Source of the DNA: Chara braunii
Taxonomy: Eukaryota > Streptophyta > Charophyceae > Charales > Characeae
Direction of reading: 5' to 3'
DNA: 64,000 nt
Assembly: GCA_003427395.1 (NCBI GenBank)
Contig: BFEA01000547.1
Location: 184,034-248,033, forward strand
Of the stretch, positions 1 through 12,000 are shown in pieces. The notes beneath the pieces were generated by a model. The model was not told where the DNA came from. It saw only the letters and a program-made list of their open reading frames with translations, and did no database searches. The first letter of the stretch is position 1; each line of letters opens with the position of its first letter. The position numbers were made by a program, and so were the translations under genes.

Positions 1-606
1 CATACTGGTTGACACTACGGTCAGATTCAGAAACTCAGGGCGAGCAGATTTGGGCGAGCAGATTCAAAAAAAAAAGAGGGAAAGAAACCACAACAAAGAT
101 CAAAGCTCTCACATGAACAAACCACTCCCTCTCTCTGTCATGGCCGTGGCCAGGTTCCTAGATTCTAGCTGTGAGCAGAACACTCTCATATATGGGCATC
201 ACCGAGTTGAGATTCACAAATTCTGGCCTGAAGCCCAGCAAGTTTAATGCAGCCAAGAGAGGCAGAAAGGATTAAAAGCATCACTCGAATAGAACCACTA
301 GGCAGGCCACGCGATCGAGAGAGAGAAAAACAAGACAAAGGAGCAAGCAGTAATCTTGTAAGCCCTGGCTGTGCACCTAGTGCAAGAAACAAGGGGATTC
401 CAACACAACCCTCACTAAAATCACTCTCCTGAAACTCTCTCTGTCTCTCTCGCTCGCTCGCTCGCTCGCTCGAGCGCGCGCGCGTGGTCATCTTTGTGAG
501 TCAGATTCATGAATTCTACACACCAGTCCCCCGTGAACGAAAGAAAACTCCAGTTCGACTGTCGAGGCGATGACTCGAGGCAATAAGAACGGCCCACTCT
601 CTTTTG
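1..606 (+). repeat. Direct repeat, copy A
   Basis: This segment reappears at 879-1465 with only scattered substitutions. It runs from the window edge through a (CTCG)n/(CG)n microsatellite near 441-484 to the shared end at cggcccactctctttt. It probably starts outside the window. No convincing protein is encoded; the short open frames on both strands are low-complexity. It may be a tandemly duplicated part of an LTR or other transposon, but no PBS, polypurine tract or domain is visible. Confidence 0.8.
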
Positions 607-870
607 GGCTAGTCATTAGCATACGAGCATTCTGCTTCGCTATCTGATACTATGTGACTGAGGTCAGTCCCGGTCAGGTCAGGCTTTGTATCTAAGTCTT
701 CCCTGCGCTATTCAGCACCATTTTGTATGTATTAGAATGCACATTGCTTGTTGAGAACTTGCATTGCATTGTCCATTCAGTCCTTTTCATCACATTGCGG
801 ATCGTCGGTTTCTATGTACATCGCCCAACTGGGCATGTAACTCTCTCTCTCTCTCTCTCTCATACACACA
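607..870. repeat. Dispersed repeat related to 44815-44995
   Basis: This spacer between the two direct repeats contains cattgcttgttga, gtccttttcatcac, tgcggatc and tacatcgccc in the same order as 44885-44990. That indicates a diverged dispersed repeat, possibly an LTR or MITE end. A (CT)n run at 841-862 closes it. No coding region is seen. Confidence 0.55.
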
Positions 871-878
871 CACAGACA

Positions 879-1465
879 CATACTGGTCGACACTACGGTC
901 AGATTCACAAACTCAGGGCGAGCAGATTCAAAAAAAAAAGAGGGAAAGAAACCACAACAAAGGTCAAATCTCTCACATGAACAAAACCACTCTCTCGGTC
1001 ATGGCCGTGGCCAGGTTCCTAGATTCTAGCTGTGAGCACAACACTCTCATATATGGGCATCACCGAGTCGAGATTCACAATTTCTGGCCTGAAGCCCAAC
1101 AAGTTTAATGCAGCCAAGAGAGGCAGAAAGGATTAAAAGCATCACTCGAACAGAACCACTAGGCAGGCCACGCGATCGAGAGAGGGAAAAACAAGACAAA
1201 GGAGCAAGCAGTAATCTTGTAAGCCTGGGCTGTGCACCTAGTGCAAGAAACAAGGTGATTCCAACACAACCCTCACTGAAATCACTCACCAGAAACTCTC
1301 TCTCTCTCTCTCTCTCGCTCGCTCGCTCGCTCGAGCGCGCGCGTGGTCATCTTTGTGAGTCAGATTCATGAATTCTACACACCAGTCCCCCGTGAATGAA
1401 AGAAAACTCCAGTTCAACTGTCGAGGCGATGACTCGAGGCAATAAGAACGGCCCACTCTCTTTTG
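879..1465 (+). repeat. Direct repeat, copy B
   Basis: Second copy of the 1-606 repeat, nearly collinear, including the (CT)n then (CTCG)n tract at about 1296-1335. Copy B continues into unique sequence after 1465, so the duplication breakpoint lies there. Confidence 0.8.
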
Positions 1466-2290
1466 AGGTAGGGAGCAAGCCATCATCCCAAATCACGCTG
1501 AACCAGCAATCACGTGGAAGGCGAGTAAGGCCACTCATCGTGACACATGCAAGCAGCCAACGCACTAGCCGACCCACGGTCCAAAACAGAGGTAACCGCC
1601 ATAGCCGAAAACCGTCTGCATGATGAATCTTCACGTGTAAAGGCAGCCAACTCAACCACGAACAGCACCGAAATAGACACCGTGAAGTTCCCAGCAGAAA
1701 GGTAGTAAACTCAGCCATGACACAAAGCAGGAGTAACCAAACGAGCCCGCCAAAGAAGCCACGCCACACAGCAATGGCAACTCCCAGCCCACCAGAGTCG
1801 TTCCACTCAACTCCTGCCATCATGCATGCTCACCCACAGCAATGAAATGAAGAACGCTTGCCTAAAACGACAAACCACATACGGTTCCATATCTATAGAC
1901 CAGGGGGCTCCGCCCTCCCGATCAGGGTCCATATCTCGTATAAAAGGACCCCGCCCGTCAGTCGCCCCCACCAAAGTCCACGCACCCTCCACTACCAGCC
2001 AGGAATGCCGACCAAAATCGGCTGGGGTCAGCGATAGCCGGGACAAGTCAAAGTCCTGCGACCCTCACCCAGCAACCCCGCGCCCCCATTCGCTCCGCGG
2101 AGATCCTGCTGCTCCCAACGGCAGGTTCTGGCCCTGCATCATGATCGCCCTGCTGGCCGCTCCGCTATGTGATCCGCTGTTGCCCGACCGCCCCTTTTTG
2201 CTCCCGTTTCTCTTGTCGTTTTTTGGGGTGCGGCAGAAGGGTCTGGGTGCAAGGTCGCACTACCGAGGTAGCAGCAAGGTCCCGTAGTTT
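1466..2290. other. No recognisable gene
   Basis: Moderately GC-rich DNA. Open frames on both strands (for example a 158-codon minus frame at 1347-1823) lack any domain and run across the repeat. A TATA-like site lies at 1939-1947. This may be part of an LTR or a degraded element, but nothing further can be supported. Confidence 0.4.
1939..1947 (+). promoter_or_regulatory. TATA-box candidate
   Basis: TATAAAAGG, a good match to a plant TATA box, sits in GC-rich DNA. No gene or recognised LTR start is placed downstream, so it could be a remnant LTR promoter or chance. Confidence 0.25.
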
Positions 2291-2394
2291 TTTTTGTTTT
2301 TCTTTCTCCCCCCTCCCCCCAAAAGGGTGAAGGCCTTGAGATACCATGACAAGCCCCAGGGAATTCAGAATGACTTTATTCTTTGTCATCTGGT

Positions 2395-2460
2395 AGTATG
2401 TGGATTCGAACTTGGGTCTATATTTCATCAGTTTCATGTGCACCAACCAGCGAAGCCTGT
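2395..2460 (-). repeat. tRNA-like SINE remnant
   Basis: On the minus strand a D-arm-like GCTGGTTGGTGC (plus 2440-2451) precedes a B box, AAGTTCGAATCC (plus 2402-2413). The stretch ATAGACCCAAGTTCGA is shared with the tRNA-like unit at 32881-32933, so the two are copies of one family. The A box is degenerate and the ends are unclear. Confidence 0.45.
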
Positions 2461-2639
2461 TGGTTTTCGAGCTTTTTTGGACGTGGCTGCAGTATCGCCA
2501 GGAGTTTTTCGGATCCGACTACAGTAAACCACCAGCGCTTGAAGCTTGTGACCTTCGCCTGGTAGGCCTGGTATTGGGACTCGGGAGCGTCTAAGGGTGG
2601 ATGTTTCACTAGAACACCTGAGGCACCACATCTGAGCAG

Positions 2640-3946
2640 GCTCTGAAAAAAGGGAGTTCTTCCTGTGAGCTCCAGAATGTAGGCGAGTTTCCCAGGCCAC
2701 CTTATGGATGAACCCCAAGAGAGTTGGGAGGTTTAGGAATCCTGGATCCAGTCCACCAAAAACTTGGCCTGCTGTGGAAATGGGTTATAGCTGCAATTTG
2801 GGGAAACAGGAATAAATTGTGGACAAAGTTAGCAGAGTACTTTCTGGCCTGGGAATGGGGTCTGTCGAGGTCAAGAGATCTGTGGCGTTGCATGCCCTCC
2901 TTGTCACTCCGCCGCCCCATATCCAGATTTTGGAAAAATGTGCTATTTGCTCCCCACAGAAGCTGTTCAACCCTCTACTAAGCAGGATATCTTGAATCAA
3001 GTCCTGTTCGAAAACCCCCTTATCCTACAAGAGGACGAATCAGTCTTTAGGGCGGACGAAAGTAGCGGGGTTCTTGGCAAGGCTTGGGTGGAGAAAAGAT
3101 TCTCGAAGTAAGGGACCTGAAGGTGATTCCTAACTTCTGGCTCCTTCAGTTGAAGAACCAGACAGAAGCCCCGCGAGGCGCTTGGCTAAGGGGCGACAAG
3201 ACTCGGGGCCAGTTCAGGAGAGCAACTGGTCCTGAATTGCCTCATGGGATATGAGTTTAAACCTGGTCAGCCACACGGAACACACAAGGACTAATCCCTC
3301 TGAGGCACGCAGGAGAGAAGGTGATACCCTCCATTGGTAGGTACACAGAAAGCCGGGTATGGTCACCAAACTACTGCCAAAAGTATCCTGTTGTATCAAG
3401 ATGCGAGTTCCATTTAAGTCGAGCCCCTGCTATATGGTTGGAAGGGCCTGAACTCGCCCGCCTCCTTTTTCCCAGTGCCTTATACAAGACTGACTGGGGA
3501 GTAAGACTGCAAAGGTCTAAAGTGAAGAAACAGGCTTAGCCTAACAGCTCCCGAAAGATAGGGGAAGGAGTTGGACCTTCAGCTTGGTTCAGTAGAACCT
3601 GCACAAAATTTGGAAGACTCTCAAATTGATATCCCAGGAACAGGCAAGTATCATGTGGCGGCAGTCAATGTCACTCACACCCTCAGCCACCTGGCTAATC
3701 TCCAAAGAGATGGAGATCTCAGAGCAGTGCTCTAGGTGCTGCTGAGGGTGGGAAAATGCCTCGCACCTGTGGCTCTACTGCCCCCTGTCCCTTTAAATTG
3801 GGACATGGTGGCAGGTTCACTGGACCAGGCTTAACCAAGGGACAATTCGAGTGGTCCCACAAACGGATCCTATTCGGCAACTGTTCTACAGACTAAGATC
3901 TCTTTATAAATGGGGATATGTGGCCCTGTCCTGTAGAGGAGCTCTC
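2640..3946 (+). pseudogene. LINE-like reverse transcriptase C-terminal remnant
   Basis: Around 2724 the translation reads LGGLGILDP, followed by LLWKWV and repeated tryptophans. This is the pattern downstream of the reverse transcriptase in plant non-LTR retrotransposons. From about 2945 the matching frame changes, and 2987-3109 gives an open stretch beginning DILNQVLFENPLILQ. At 3321-3539 a third frame gives SRAPAIWLEGPELA. The coding text is therefore spread over several frames with stops. No catalytic reverse transcriptase core, endonuclease or poly(A) tail is visible. Element E1 begins at its right edge, and similar coding-like text continues after E1 at 13292. LINE assignment rests on my recognition of the motif style. 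Confidence 0.45.
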
Positions 3947-4888
3947 TGCGAGGCTAAGCCCCGATGAGCCTCTTGGAGGCCCCGGTTGCAGTGTCGTCGG
4001 CCCCCCTAAGTGAAGGCAGGTTGACTGGGCCTACTGGCCCCCATTTCAGGCCTCCCCACATTACTGGGGGTCCAGACAGTTGCACGGCGTCAGTTGGTTA
4101 CAAGCGCCCAGGCCCAGGCTCCAATTTGCAAATGCATCTGAAGTGCGCCCTGGGCCAGACGCGGACGGGGACCAAACACAGGCCGTGGTCAGTTGGGTAC
4201 GGGCAACTAACTCAGACCCTGGGCCTCTTCTGGACGCAGCCACTCGGGCCTAGCGGAAGCTTCCGGGTGAGGACCAGCGCAGCGAGGCCGCAGCAGCAGG
4301 CAGGCCACTCCCATTTAGGAAAGGGCCTGCCTCCCATTTTGGCATTCGGGCATTGGCCGCATGCTGCACAAGCGCTACAGTAACTGCGCTATTTGCTGGC
4401 TGGCACCCACGCTCTCACGGGCGAGCAGGGTTGAGCAGCGCGCAGCCATAGCCAAGCTGCATGCGCTGCTGTATGCTGGATGGGTGCATGGTGGTCTTTG
4501 GGTGCAAGTGGCATTCTGTGAGTGGGGGATCGAGGTTGTGAGCGAAGCGAGAGACATACCTGGTGCTTAAGGCGGACGACATTGACCGGGATCTGTTCGT
4601 ACCTGGGGGAAGCTGATGACGTCATCATGCGACATTGTAGATAGTAGGCTAGATAGGATCAGCCATCTGTAGTATGGGCGCCGAGTGCCAGATAGGAGGC
4701 TCGACTTTGGTTTGTCTTTGATGATGATGAGACTATTCAAACATTGTCAATTGTGAGGTTGTGCTGTGCTCTTATTTGGTGGGAACTCGTGTTGCAATTC
4801 TGCGTTTGGTTCAAGGTCACGACTCTTTGGACTCATGTGTATGATGCTGTTTGATTTCTGGAATTCGATATTGCTCATTTATCTTGCA
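3947..4888 (+). repeat. E1 5' LTR
   Basis: It begins TGCGAGGCTAAGCC and ends ATCTTGCA directly before the primer-binding site. It aligns end to end with 12345-13287 with a few substitutions per 100 bp. The LTR would carry the promoter and polyadenylation signals, but I could not pinpoint a TATA box. Confidence 0.92.
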
Positions 4889-4891
4889 ATG

Positions 4892-4903
4892 TGGTATCGG
4901 AGC
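4892..4903 (+). other. E1 primer-binding site (initiator tRNA-Met)
   Basis: TGGTATCGGAGC lies three bases after the LTR end. It differs at one base from TGGTATCAGAGC, the usual complement of the 3' end of plant initiator tRNA-Met. The E4 site has the same G variant. Confidence 0.88.
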
Positions 4904-5217
4904 AAGGTTACGAAGGCGCTAATCTGGCGCTTGTCTTCTGTTGATTCGGTACATGGGGCGCGTGTAATTGGGGGATTTGCCGCGGATGCCGTGCAGTGAG
5001 GAGGGCAGGAGGCGAGAGGAGGCGATCCTGGTGGAGAGGGGATATGCCTGGAAGGCTATTGTGGGGTGATTGGTTGTTCGTAGTGTGATGAGAACCATCT
5101 GACGTGCGATTGATGCTGAGGTGGAACGGCAAGACAATGCTAGTTGTGCCGAAGCAATGATTGGTCATCACAATCGACGTCAGGTCAACTGGTGAGAATA
5201 TTTGTGGTTGGGGGGCA

Positions 5218-5367
5218 GCTATTTTGAGGTACGCTGCTCTTAACCTTATCTACCCTCTTCATCGTCTTCGACACTTCTTACCGTGAGGTTGTGCTATTTT
5301 GAGGTACGTTGCTCTTAACCTTATCTACCCTCTTCGTCGTCTTCGACACTTCTTACCGTGAGGTTGT
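5218..5367 (+). repeat. 75-bp tandem duplication in E1 leader
   Basis: Units 5218-5292 and 5293-5367 are nearly identical, beginning gctattttgaggtacg and ending ccgtgaggttgt. The truncated relative at 29640-29720 (minus) has one copy, so the duplication happened in this copy or its recent ancestors. Confidence 0.85.
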
Positions 5368-6224
5368 GTGTTCTGTCTTGGGAGTCCTCTCATGTGAGGA
5401 GTCGAGTGGACTCTACCTTGAGAGTCGACAATGTTCACGAGGAGCATTTGGGGGAAGACGGGCGGAGCTTTTTGAAGGGCCCTGGACGAAGCACTGGGTC
5501 ACGGTCACCATGCCAACCCACCGGGAGTAGAGCACACATGCTTTGCTGCTTTGTCCTTTGTCTGCTCGCTGCGCTTAGTAGATGTCTTACTGGGCCGGCC
5601 AGCCCTCAGGGAGACGAGAGTCGGGCGTTTATAAATAAGCACTGGGGGGGTTCTGTCCATGGCTGTGATTGTCGTCCTGTTTGCGACGTTAAATAATTCC
5701 TGAGGACACTTGGGGGCTGTCCTCAAATAGCCTCTTGATCAGCCATTGGACAGTGTAAGGCTCGCTGCACGCAAGGATAAATATATGTGCAGGGCTGGCC
5801 AGCTCAGCAATGACTTGGGGCACAGGGGTGGGCCGTTGCACTCCTTTAGACATGCGACGCTGTTCGGAGTGCTGAGGAACATCGACGTCAAGTGACTTCA
5901 AGAAGAATTGGGGAAGGGGGTGGATTCCATGTTACCTACAGCCGTGGAAATGATTCCATTTTCATTTTGATTAGTTAGATGTGACAGCCACTAACACATC
6001 TGACAGACAACAATAGGTAGATTGTTGTTCTTTCTGCATTTGCGTTTTGTTTAGAGGACTAGTCAACTAAAAATAGGACCGTTTGTATGAATCTGAACTT
6101 ACCATGTTGGACCCAACTGAGTAGACCTTGTCAGACAACCGATTAATTCTAAGTCGGTCAGCTCATGTGTTTGTGGTAGGCAGCATTGTCGGTCGTAGTG
6201 CAGACAGTGACAACGCAGTAACTG

Positions 6225-8188
6225 ATGAGCGATGATGATAACGTGCAGCCGGACGATCAGATCTTGCGATCACAAGCCCGTTGGATACCCCTGGTTTACC
6301 AATCATTAGGACCAAGTGGTGAGCGTGCTTTGCGTCAGGCAGCTAGGGAGAGGCGTCGTGCGGAGCAGATTGCTAGGGACACAGCAGCTAGTAGAGCTCT
6401 TGCGGAAGAACGCAGGGCAGCATCAGTAGCAATGGCCACTGCACAGCAGACATCCTAGGCTGTAGGGGTAAGCACTAGCGGTGCTACGGTCGCACAGACC
6501 ACGAGTCAGATGACTGGTGAAGTGAGCAGCCAGTCTCAGGTACCGTTGACACCGGAGGAGATGCCATCCAACGGGTTGAGGCTCGCGAAAGAGAGTTACA
6601 GCGTGTATTAGCAGGGCTACAGGCAGAAAAAGAAAGAATGGTTAGACATACAACCAGGATGAGGTGGAGGCACTCGGACATAGAGGCGTTAGAGGAAATG
6701 GACCAGACAAACATGGACGATGTTAGGACTCTGCGGAATGCCCCGCTAGGTGAAGTAGAAATGCAGGACTATCACACAGCCGTCCTACGGGACATCCAGC
6801 AGAGTCTGGCCGTGCTGGCCGAACGCGTTCAGGCTCCACAGTCGTTCGCTGGACCAGGTGCCTAGCCAGTGGTGCAGCCCACGCCTTTAGTCCCCACGGT
6901 GACCGGGGTAGTCCCATTTACACTACCGCCGGTCCCAAGTGTCTCGCATCTTGGCATGCCGCCAATTGGAGGGCTCCATGCAGGGCCGAGTGTACAGGTT
7001 CCAGTTCAGTCAGTGGTCTCCCAACCTCTGTCCCAGGTTGCAGTGCAACCTGCCCTCTCACAGCCGGTACAGCAGCCGGGCCGGCAGGTCCAGCAGCATC
7101 AGGTATAGCAGCCTGCAACCCAGTGTCCACAACCTGGTGTAGTGTCAACTCGAGGACAGACAGCGTGGGTCCCAAAGACTGCAATTGCAGCACCAAAACC
7201 TTTCTCAGGTGATAAGAAGGGTGAGGATCTCAACACATGGTTGAGGACGGTGCCGGTCTATGTAAAGTGCAAGCTAACAGCGCCTCACGAGGAAGTGCTT
7301 GTGGCTGCCTCCTATCTTGAGGGTAGTGCAGCAAGGTTGTCGAGTGGTTTAGTTCAGTTAGCCGGTAATGGACACGACTTTCGCTCCTGGGCAGCTACCC
7401 AACAACTGGGTGACTTCCTCAGACTAGTGCAAGAAAGATGGCATAACCCTCAGGAGGCCCAAAAGGCCACTGGTGCGTTATTGAACCTGGGCTCCAAAAA
7501 GTTTAGGTCAGTGAGAGATGCGACAGACGTTGTTGAGCATCTGATCTGTATTCCTAGCGTGTGCTATGACCCTCAGGTCTTGCTCACCACTTTCTTGAGA
7601 TGTCTCCCTACGGAGATTAGGAATCAGATGGCGAGTGAGGCAATGATCACAGTACACAACTTTCCCTTACTGGCCCTCGATCTCGAGGCAAAGATCGGGC
7701 ATGGTCAGCAACACCCCACGGACGGTAGGAAGAAATCATTGCCTCCTAATGTGAAGGCCAAGGGGCGCCTAATGTACGTCGACGACGATGGTAACTCCAT
7801 CGAAATCGATGACGATAGCCAGTTAGGAGTGGATGCAGAGTCTGGTAGCCCAGAGGCTTCAGGGGGTGGAGTAGTTGCTACCAATGTACAAAAAGGTAAG
7901 GCGACCGGTAGGCGCCGTAGTGGCGCCCGGTCAAAGAGTCAGGCAGACCCCAATGCCACTCCCTGGGATAAGGCGGGGCTCGTTGAAGACGTATGGAGGG
8001 ACCGGTATACCCGGGCAGCTTGCGTAAGCTGTGGTCATTACGGCCATATGCAGTTCAAGTGCCGGAACCGGAAAGTCATTGAGAAGGTACCGCCGATGAT
8101 GGGATTGGCGCAGACTCCCTCCTCCTCCACGAACTGCAACATAGCCAGTATGTCTGGCACCAGTTCGGGAAACACGTTAGGCCAGTAG
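6225..8188 (+). pseudogene. E1 gag polyprotein (broken)
   Basis: Gag would form the virus-like particle. The first ATG (6225) opens an arginine/alanine-rich, coiled-coil-like segment that stops at 6456-6458; the reading then shifts to the frame that carries the rest. That frame has stops at 6863-6865 and 7106-7108, flanking a Pro/Gln-rich linker. The 7142-8188 part is open (348 codons). It holds the retrotransposon gag core (KPFSGDKKGEDLNTWL near its start, then AASYLEGSAAR and DFLRLVQERW) and, near its end, a zinc knuckle CVSCGHYGHMQFKC with intact CX2CX4HX4C spacing. A homologous fragment lies at 28139-29106. Two stops and a frameshift make it a pseudogene unless readthrough occurs. Confidence 0.85.
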
Positions 8189-8246
8189 GAAGCGGAGCTA
8201 TTCCTACTAGGGTCGAGACGGTGAAGTCACCTCGCCATCTCGAGAG

Positions 8247-8435
8247 TTGGCCCAAGCTACTGACTCTTGTGTCGTCCCGCGAGCACATTCTGACCAATCG
8301 ATTCTCTGCTCGAAGGATGTGTTCGACTCCTTAGAGAAAGTAGAAGAGGAGTGGTCGAGGACAGACCCACTAGTTTTTTGGACGACGATGGTTAAAGCCC
8401 CTAAGGGAGAGATGTTCGTGGGGGAGGTGTTATAA
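8247..8435 (+). pseudogene. E1 protease-region remnant
   Basis: A short open frame after gag, ending KGEMFVGEVL exactly where the plastid-like insert begins. Its position between gag and reverse transcriptase is where the aspartic protease should be, but no D-S/T-G motif is visible. The protease seems lost or replaced by the insertion. Confidence 0.4.
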
Positions 8436-8494
8436 ATATATCATATGATTAATATGATAAAAAAAAAAAATATTGTAATAATATACTTTCACCT

Positions 8495-8617
8495 ATGAAT
8501 ACAAATAGTTATGCAATTATTCAAATGGGCGGACAACAGCTTCAAGTCCAAACTGGTCGATTTTATGATACTTGTGACTTTTCAATTAAGGTTGGGGCCT
8601 TCTATGATACCTGTTAG
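8495..8617 (+). pseudogene. Plastid ribosomal protein L21 fragment, copy 1
   Basis: Forty codons from ATG 8495 read [19 protein letters not shown], then [10 protein letters not shown]. This matches the start of plastid and bacterial L21 (YAIIxxGGxQ followed by VxxGRFYD). L21 is a 50S subunit protein of about 100-120 residues, so only the N-terminal third is present before unrelated sequence and a TAG. An AT-rich leader of plastid character lies upstream. rpl21 is plastid-encoded in charophytes, bryophytes and ferns but not in most flowering plants. The fragment cannot make a functional protein. Confidence 0.72.
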
Positions 8618-8706
8618 GCAGCCGTAAGGTTGGGGAGGTGTTATAAATATATCATATGATTAATATGATAAAAAAATATATATATTGTAATAAAATACTT
8701 TCACCT

Positions 8707-8838
8707 ATGAATACAAATACTTATGCAATTTTCAAATGGGCGGACAACAGCTTCAAGTCCAAACTGGTGGATTTTATGATACTTGTGACTTATCAATTAA
8801 GGTTGGGGCCTTCTATGATACCTGTTAGGCAACCGTAA
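8707..8838 (+). pseudogene. Plastid rpl21 fragment, copy 2 (frameshifted)
   Basis: The second unit repeats the start MNTNTYAI, then loses one base (gcaattttc against gcaattattc), which shifts the frame. The TGRFYD-equivalent bases are present but out of frame. The duplication therefore predates the deletion. Confidence 0.65.
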
Positions 8839-9051
8839 GGTTGGGGCCTTAATATACCTCTTCCACAAGGAACTCCATCAGTCGCGCTTGCGTTGAGAGA
8901 TTGCACTTAGAGGGGCGAGTGCAACGCCTTAGTCGACCGGTAGAGTCGACTTGCGCCAACAAGCAGCCTAAAAGATGTAGAATGTTGTTTCCCGTACGCG
9001 GGAGGGGAACTGAGACATCGGATCTCGTTCCCGGTCAGCGATGATCTCCCC

Positions 9052-12000
9052 ATGGGGATGCTCCCAGGTATGTACTATCTTTCGGTAGCACAACCCCAGT
9101 TCGATTGGGATCAGAAAGTGGTCAAGCATACGTTGCCCGAAGGAGAGACCGTCAGATTACGTAAGCATAAGGCTAGTAGTAAGATCGAGTCCTACGGGTG
9201 CATGTGTGCGGCTGCCTTCTACAATTATTACAAGGAAAATCCGGAGGAGGGTGTGTACTTGGTGTATGTCTTAGCGGCAGGCGAGCCGGTGAAAATGCCG
9301 CCAGAGATGGAGGGAGTTGTCCCTAAATACCCTGATCTATTTGAAGAGCCAAAAGGGGTTGTTGAGCGGGAGGTTGTCCACACAATAGAGATTATCCTAG
9401 GGTCAAGCATCCCAAAGGGTAGGATCTATAGGATGTCTCCGGCAGAGCTAGATGAGCTCCGCCGCCAACTCGAGGATCTCATAGAGAAGGGTTGTATCCG
9501 ATCGAGTGTTTCTCCTTACGGATCTCCTGTGCTATTCGTGCCAAAGAAAGGGGAACACTCAGGATGTGCATTGACAGGGGCCTCAATGCCATCACTGTAA
9601 GGAATAGAGAGCCCCTACCACGCATCAATGTCTTGCTGGAACGAGTGCAAGGGTGCCGGTACTTCAGCAAGATAGATCTGAAGTTTGGGTACCATCAGAT
9701 TGCCATCAGACCAGAGGATCAACACAAAACCACATTTCAGACCAGGTACGGTCTGTACGAGTTTGTGGTGATGCCTTTTGGCCTGTGCAATGCTCCTGAC
9801 ACCTTTCAGCACGCAATGAACCGGATATTCCATGACTACTTAGATAAGTTTGTGGTCGTGTACCTTGACGACATTCTTATCTTCAGTAGGACCGTCGAGG
9901 AGCACGCAGCACACGTGGACAAAGTCCTAAGTCTCCTACGACAACATCAGTACAAGATCAACCGGGAGAAATGCGAATTTGGTCGCACCCGGATCTTGTA
10001 TCTGGGTCATGAAATTTCTGCAGAAGGGTTAAAGGCCGATGACGCGAAGGTGGCAAGCATTCGTGACTGGCCACGTCCTCAGTCCATAATTGAGGCGAGG
10101 TCCTTCTTGGGTATGACGGGCTACTACCGGAATTTTGTGAAGAATTACAGTATAGTGGCCTCGCCCTTGTCAAATCTCACACGCCTTGACACGCTATGGG
10201 AGTGGACGAACGCTTGTGAGGCTGCTTTTAGGCAACTGAAGTATGCTCTCACTCATCATGAGGTCCTCAAACTACCCGATCCTGACAAGCCGTTCATTGT
10301 AACTACGGATGCCAGTCAGTTTGGCATAGGTGCCGTCCTCGCGCAGCAGGAGGGGAAAAAGTTAAGGCATGTAGAGTACATGTCCAAAAAGATGCCCTCT
10401 CAGAAGTTAGCTAAGTCCACTTATGAGAAGGAGCTGTACGCGATTTACAAGCCGCTGACCCACTGGAGGCACTACCTCCTAGGGCGATTCTTCTTCGTCA
10501 GGACTGATCATCAGACCTTGAGGTGGATGAGGACGCACCCTGTGCTCTCTGATGCTTTGAAGCGGTGGATCGAAGTCATAGACCAGTATGACTCTGAGTC
10601 ACAGTACATAAAGGGGGAGTACAATCGGGTGGCTGATGCACTATCGCGGCCTGTGCTCTCTGATGCTTTGAAGCGGTGGATCGAAGTCATAGACCAATAT
10701 GACTTTGAGCGACACCATCAAGGGGGAGTACAATCGGATGGCTGATGCACTATCGCGTAGGCCGGATTATCTAGGGGCGCTGATTACTGAGTTCGGGCTC
10801 GAGGACAGTGTTACTCAGTCTTTGGTGGAAGCCTATTGAGAGGATCCGTTTATGTCTGAGATCATTCGTAGACTAGAGGCTAGCGATGAGGTCACCTCTT
10901 ACGAGTTTACAATGGTCAACGACTTGCTGTTCGTCGAGAAGGCAGGCATGAAACGTTTGTGTGTGCCCAGTAGAGAGTCTTTGCATAGTTTATTTTTAGG
11001 CGAGTGTCATGATGCCACCGGCCATTTTGGGTATAAGAAGACTGCGGCCAACTTGTTGCAGAGGGTGTGGTGGCCAACGATGATGAAGGACGCCAAGCTG
11101 TACGTGGAGACTTGTCAAGTTTGTCAACGAGACAAGCCTCGCACACAGGCTCCTTTGGGGCTCATTAAGCCCCTTCCAATTCCAGAAAGGCCTGGAGAGA
11201 GCTTGTCTATGGACTTCATGGACACACTGGTCACCAGAGCGGGAAACGCCATGTCTTTGTCATTATGGATCGGTTTAGTAAGTACGCTAGGTTAATTGCC
11301 ATGTCGGAAACAACCAAAATCGAGTACGTAATCAGAATGTTCAAGGAGAACTGGGTCAGGGATTTCAGCCTACCTAAGTGGTCAGCGACCGGGATGTGTG
11401 GTTTACCAGTGATCTGTGGCAGGCCGCAGCTGCAGAACAGGGAACGCAGCTGCAGATGACTTTTGGGCATCACCCGGAAGCCAACGGACAGGCGGAACAG
11501 ATGAACCGCGCTGTACAGCACCTGTTGAGGCATTACATCAAGCCTAACCAGGTGGACTGGGACGAGAAGCTTGCTCTCGTCGCCAGCCTATAAAACAACG
11601 CAGTGCACAGCGCGACCGGGGTTAGTCCTAACAGCCTGCAATTGACCTTTAAGCCTAGACTGCCTCAAAACTTCCTACTTCATGAGAATCAGTCCACTGT
11701 TGCTCCGGGCACATTAGAGTTTGCATATAGATATGAGAAACTCATGCAGCAAGCAGTGGAACATATGCATAAGGCACAGGCGGCGATGATTAAGTCCGAG
11801 AACAAACACCACCGCCAGTCTACGTTTCATGTTGGGGAAAGAGTCTGGGTGAAAGCTACTGAACTTGGGCAGGAACACGGGATCTCACGAAAGCTGATGC
11901 CACAATACTTTGGGCCGTGGGAGATCTTTGATGTAGTTGGGAATGATCCTGATGGTCCGTCTTATGTGGTAAAGAGCACTCACCCCTGTATTTCACGCCT

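Larger units (their letters stand above)
8421..8847 (+). repeat. Plastid-like DNA insert (NUPT candidate), tandemly duplicated
   Basis: Two units, 8421-8631 and about 8632-8847, each start ggggaggtgttataaata, pass through an AT-rich spacer, and contain an ATG followed by a plastid L21-like coding start. The AT-rich composition contrasts sharply with the retrotransposon on both sides. The second unit differs by substitutions and a 1-base deletion. The join to E1 lies within pol, so the plastid fragment entered after E1's ancestor inserted, or was captured by it. Confidence 0.7.

Noticed and set aside
1347-1823. 158-codon minus-strand open frame
   Set aside because: No domain, Trp/Leu-rich, and it overlaps the direct repeat and microsatellite; most likely chance.
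8656-8838. 60-codon open frame over the second plastid unit
   Set aside because: It reads a different frame from the L21 start because of a 1-base deletion; the open frame itself has no meaning.
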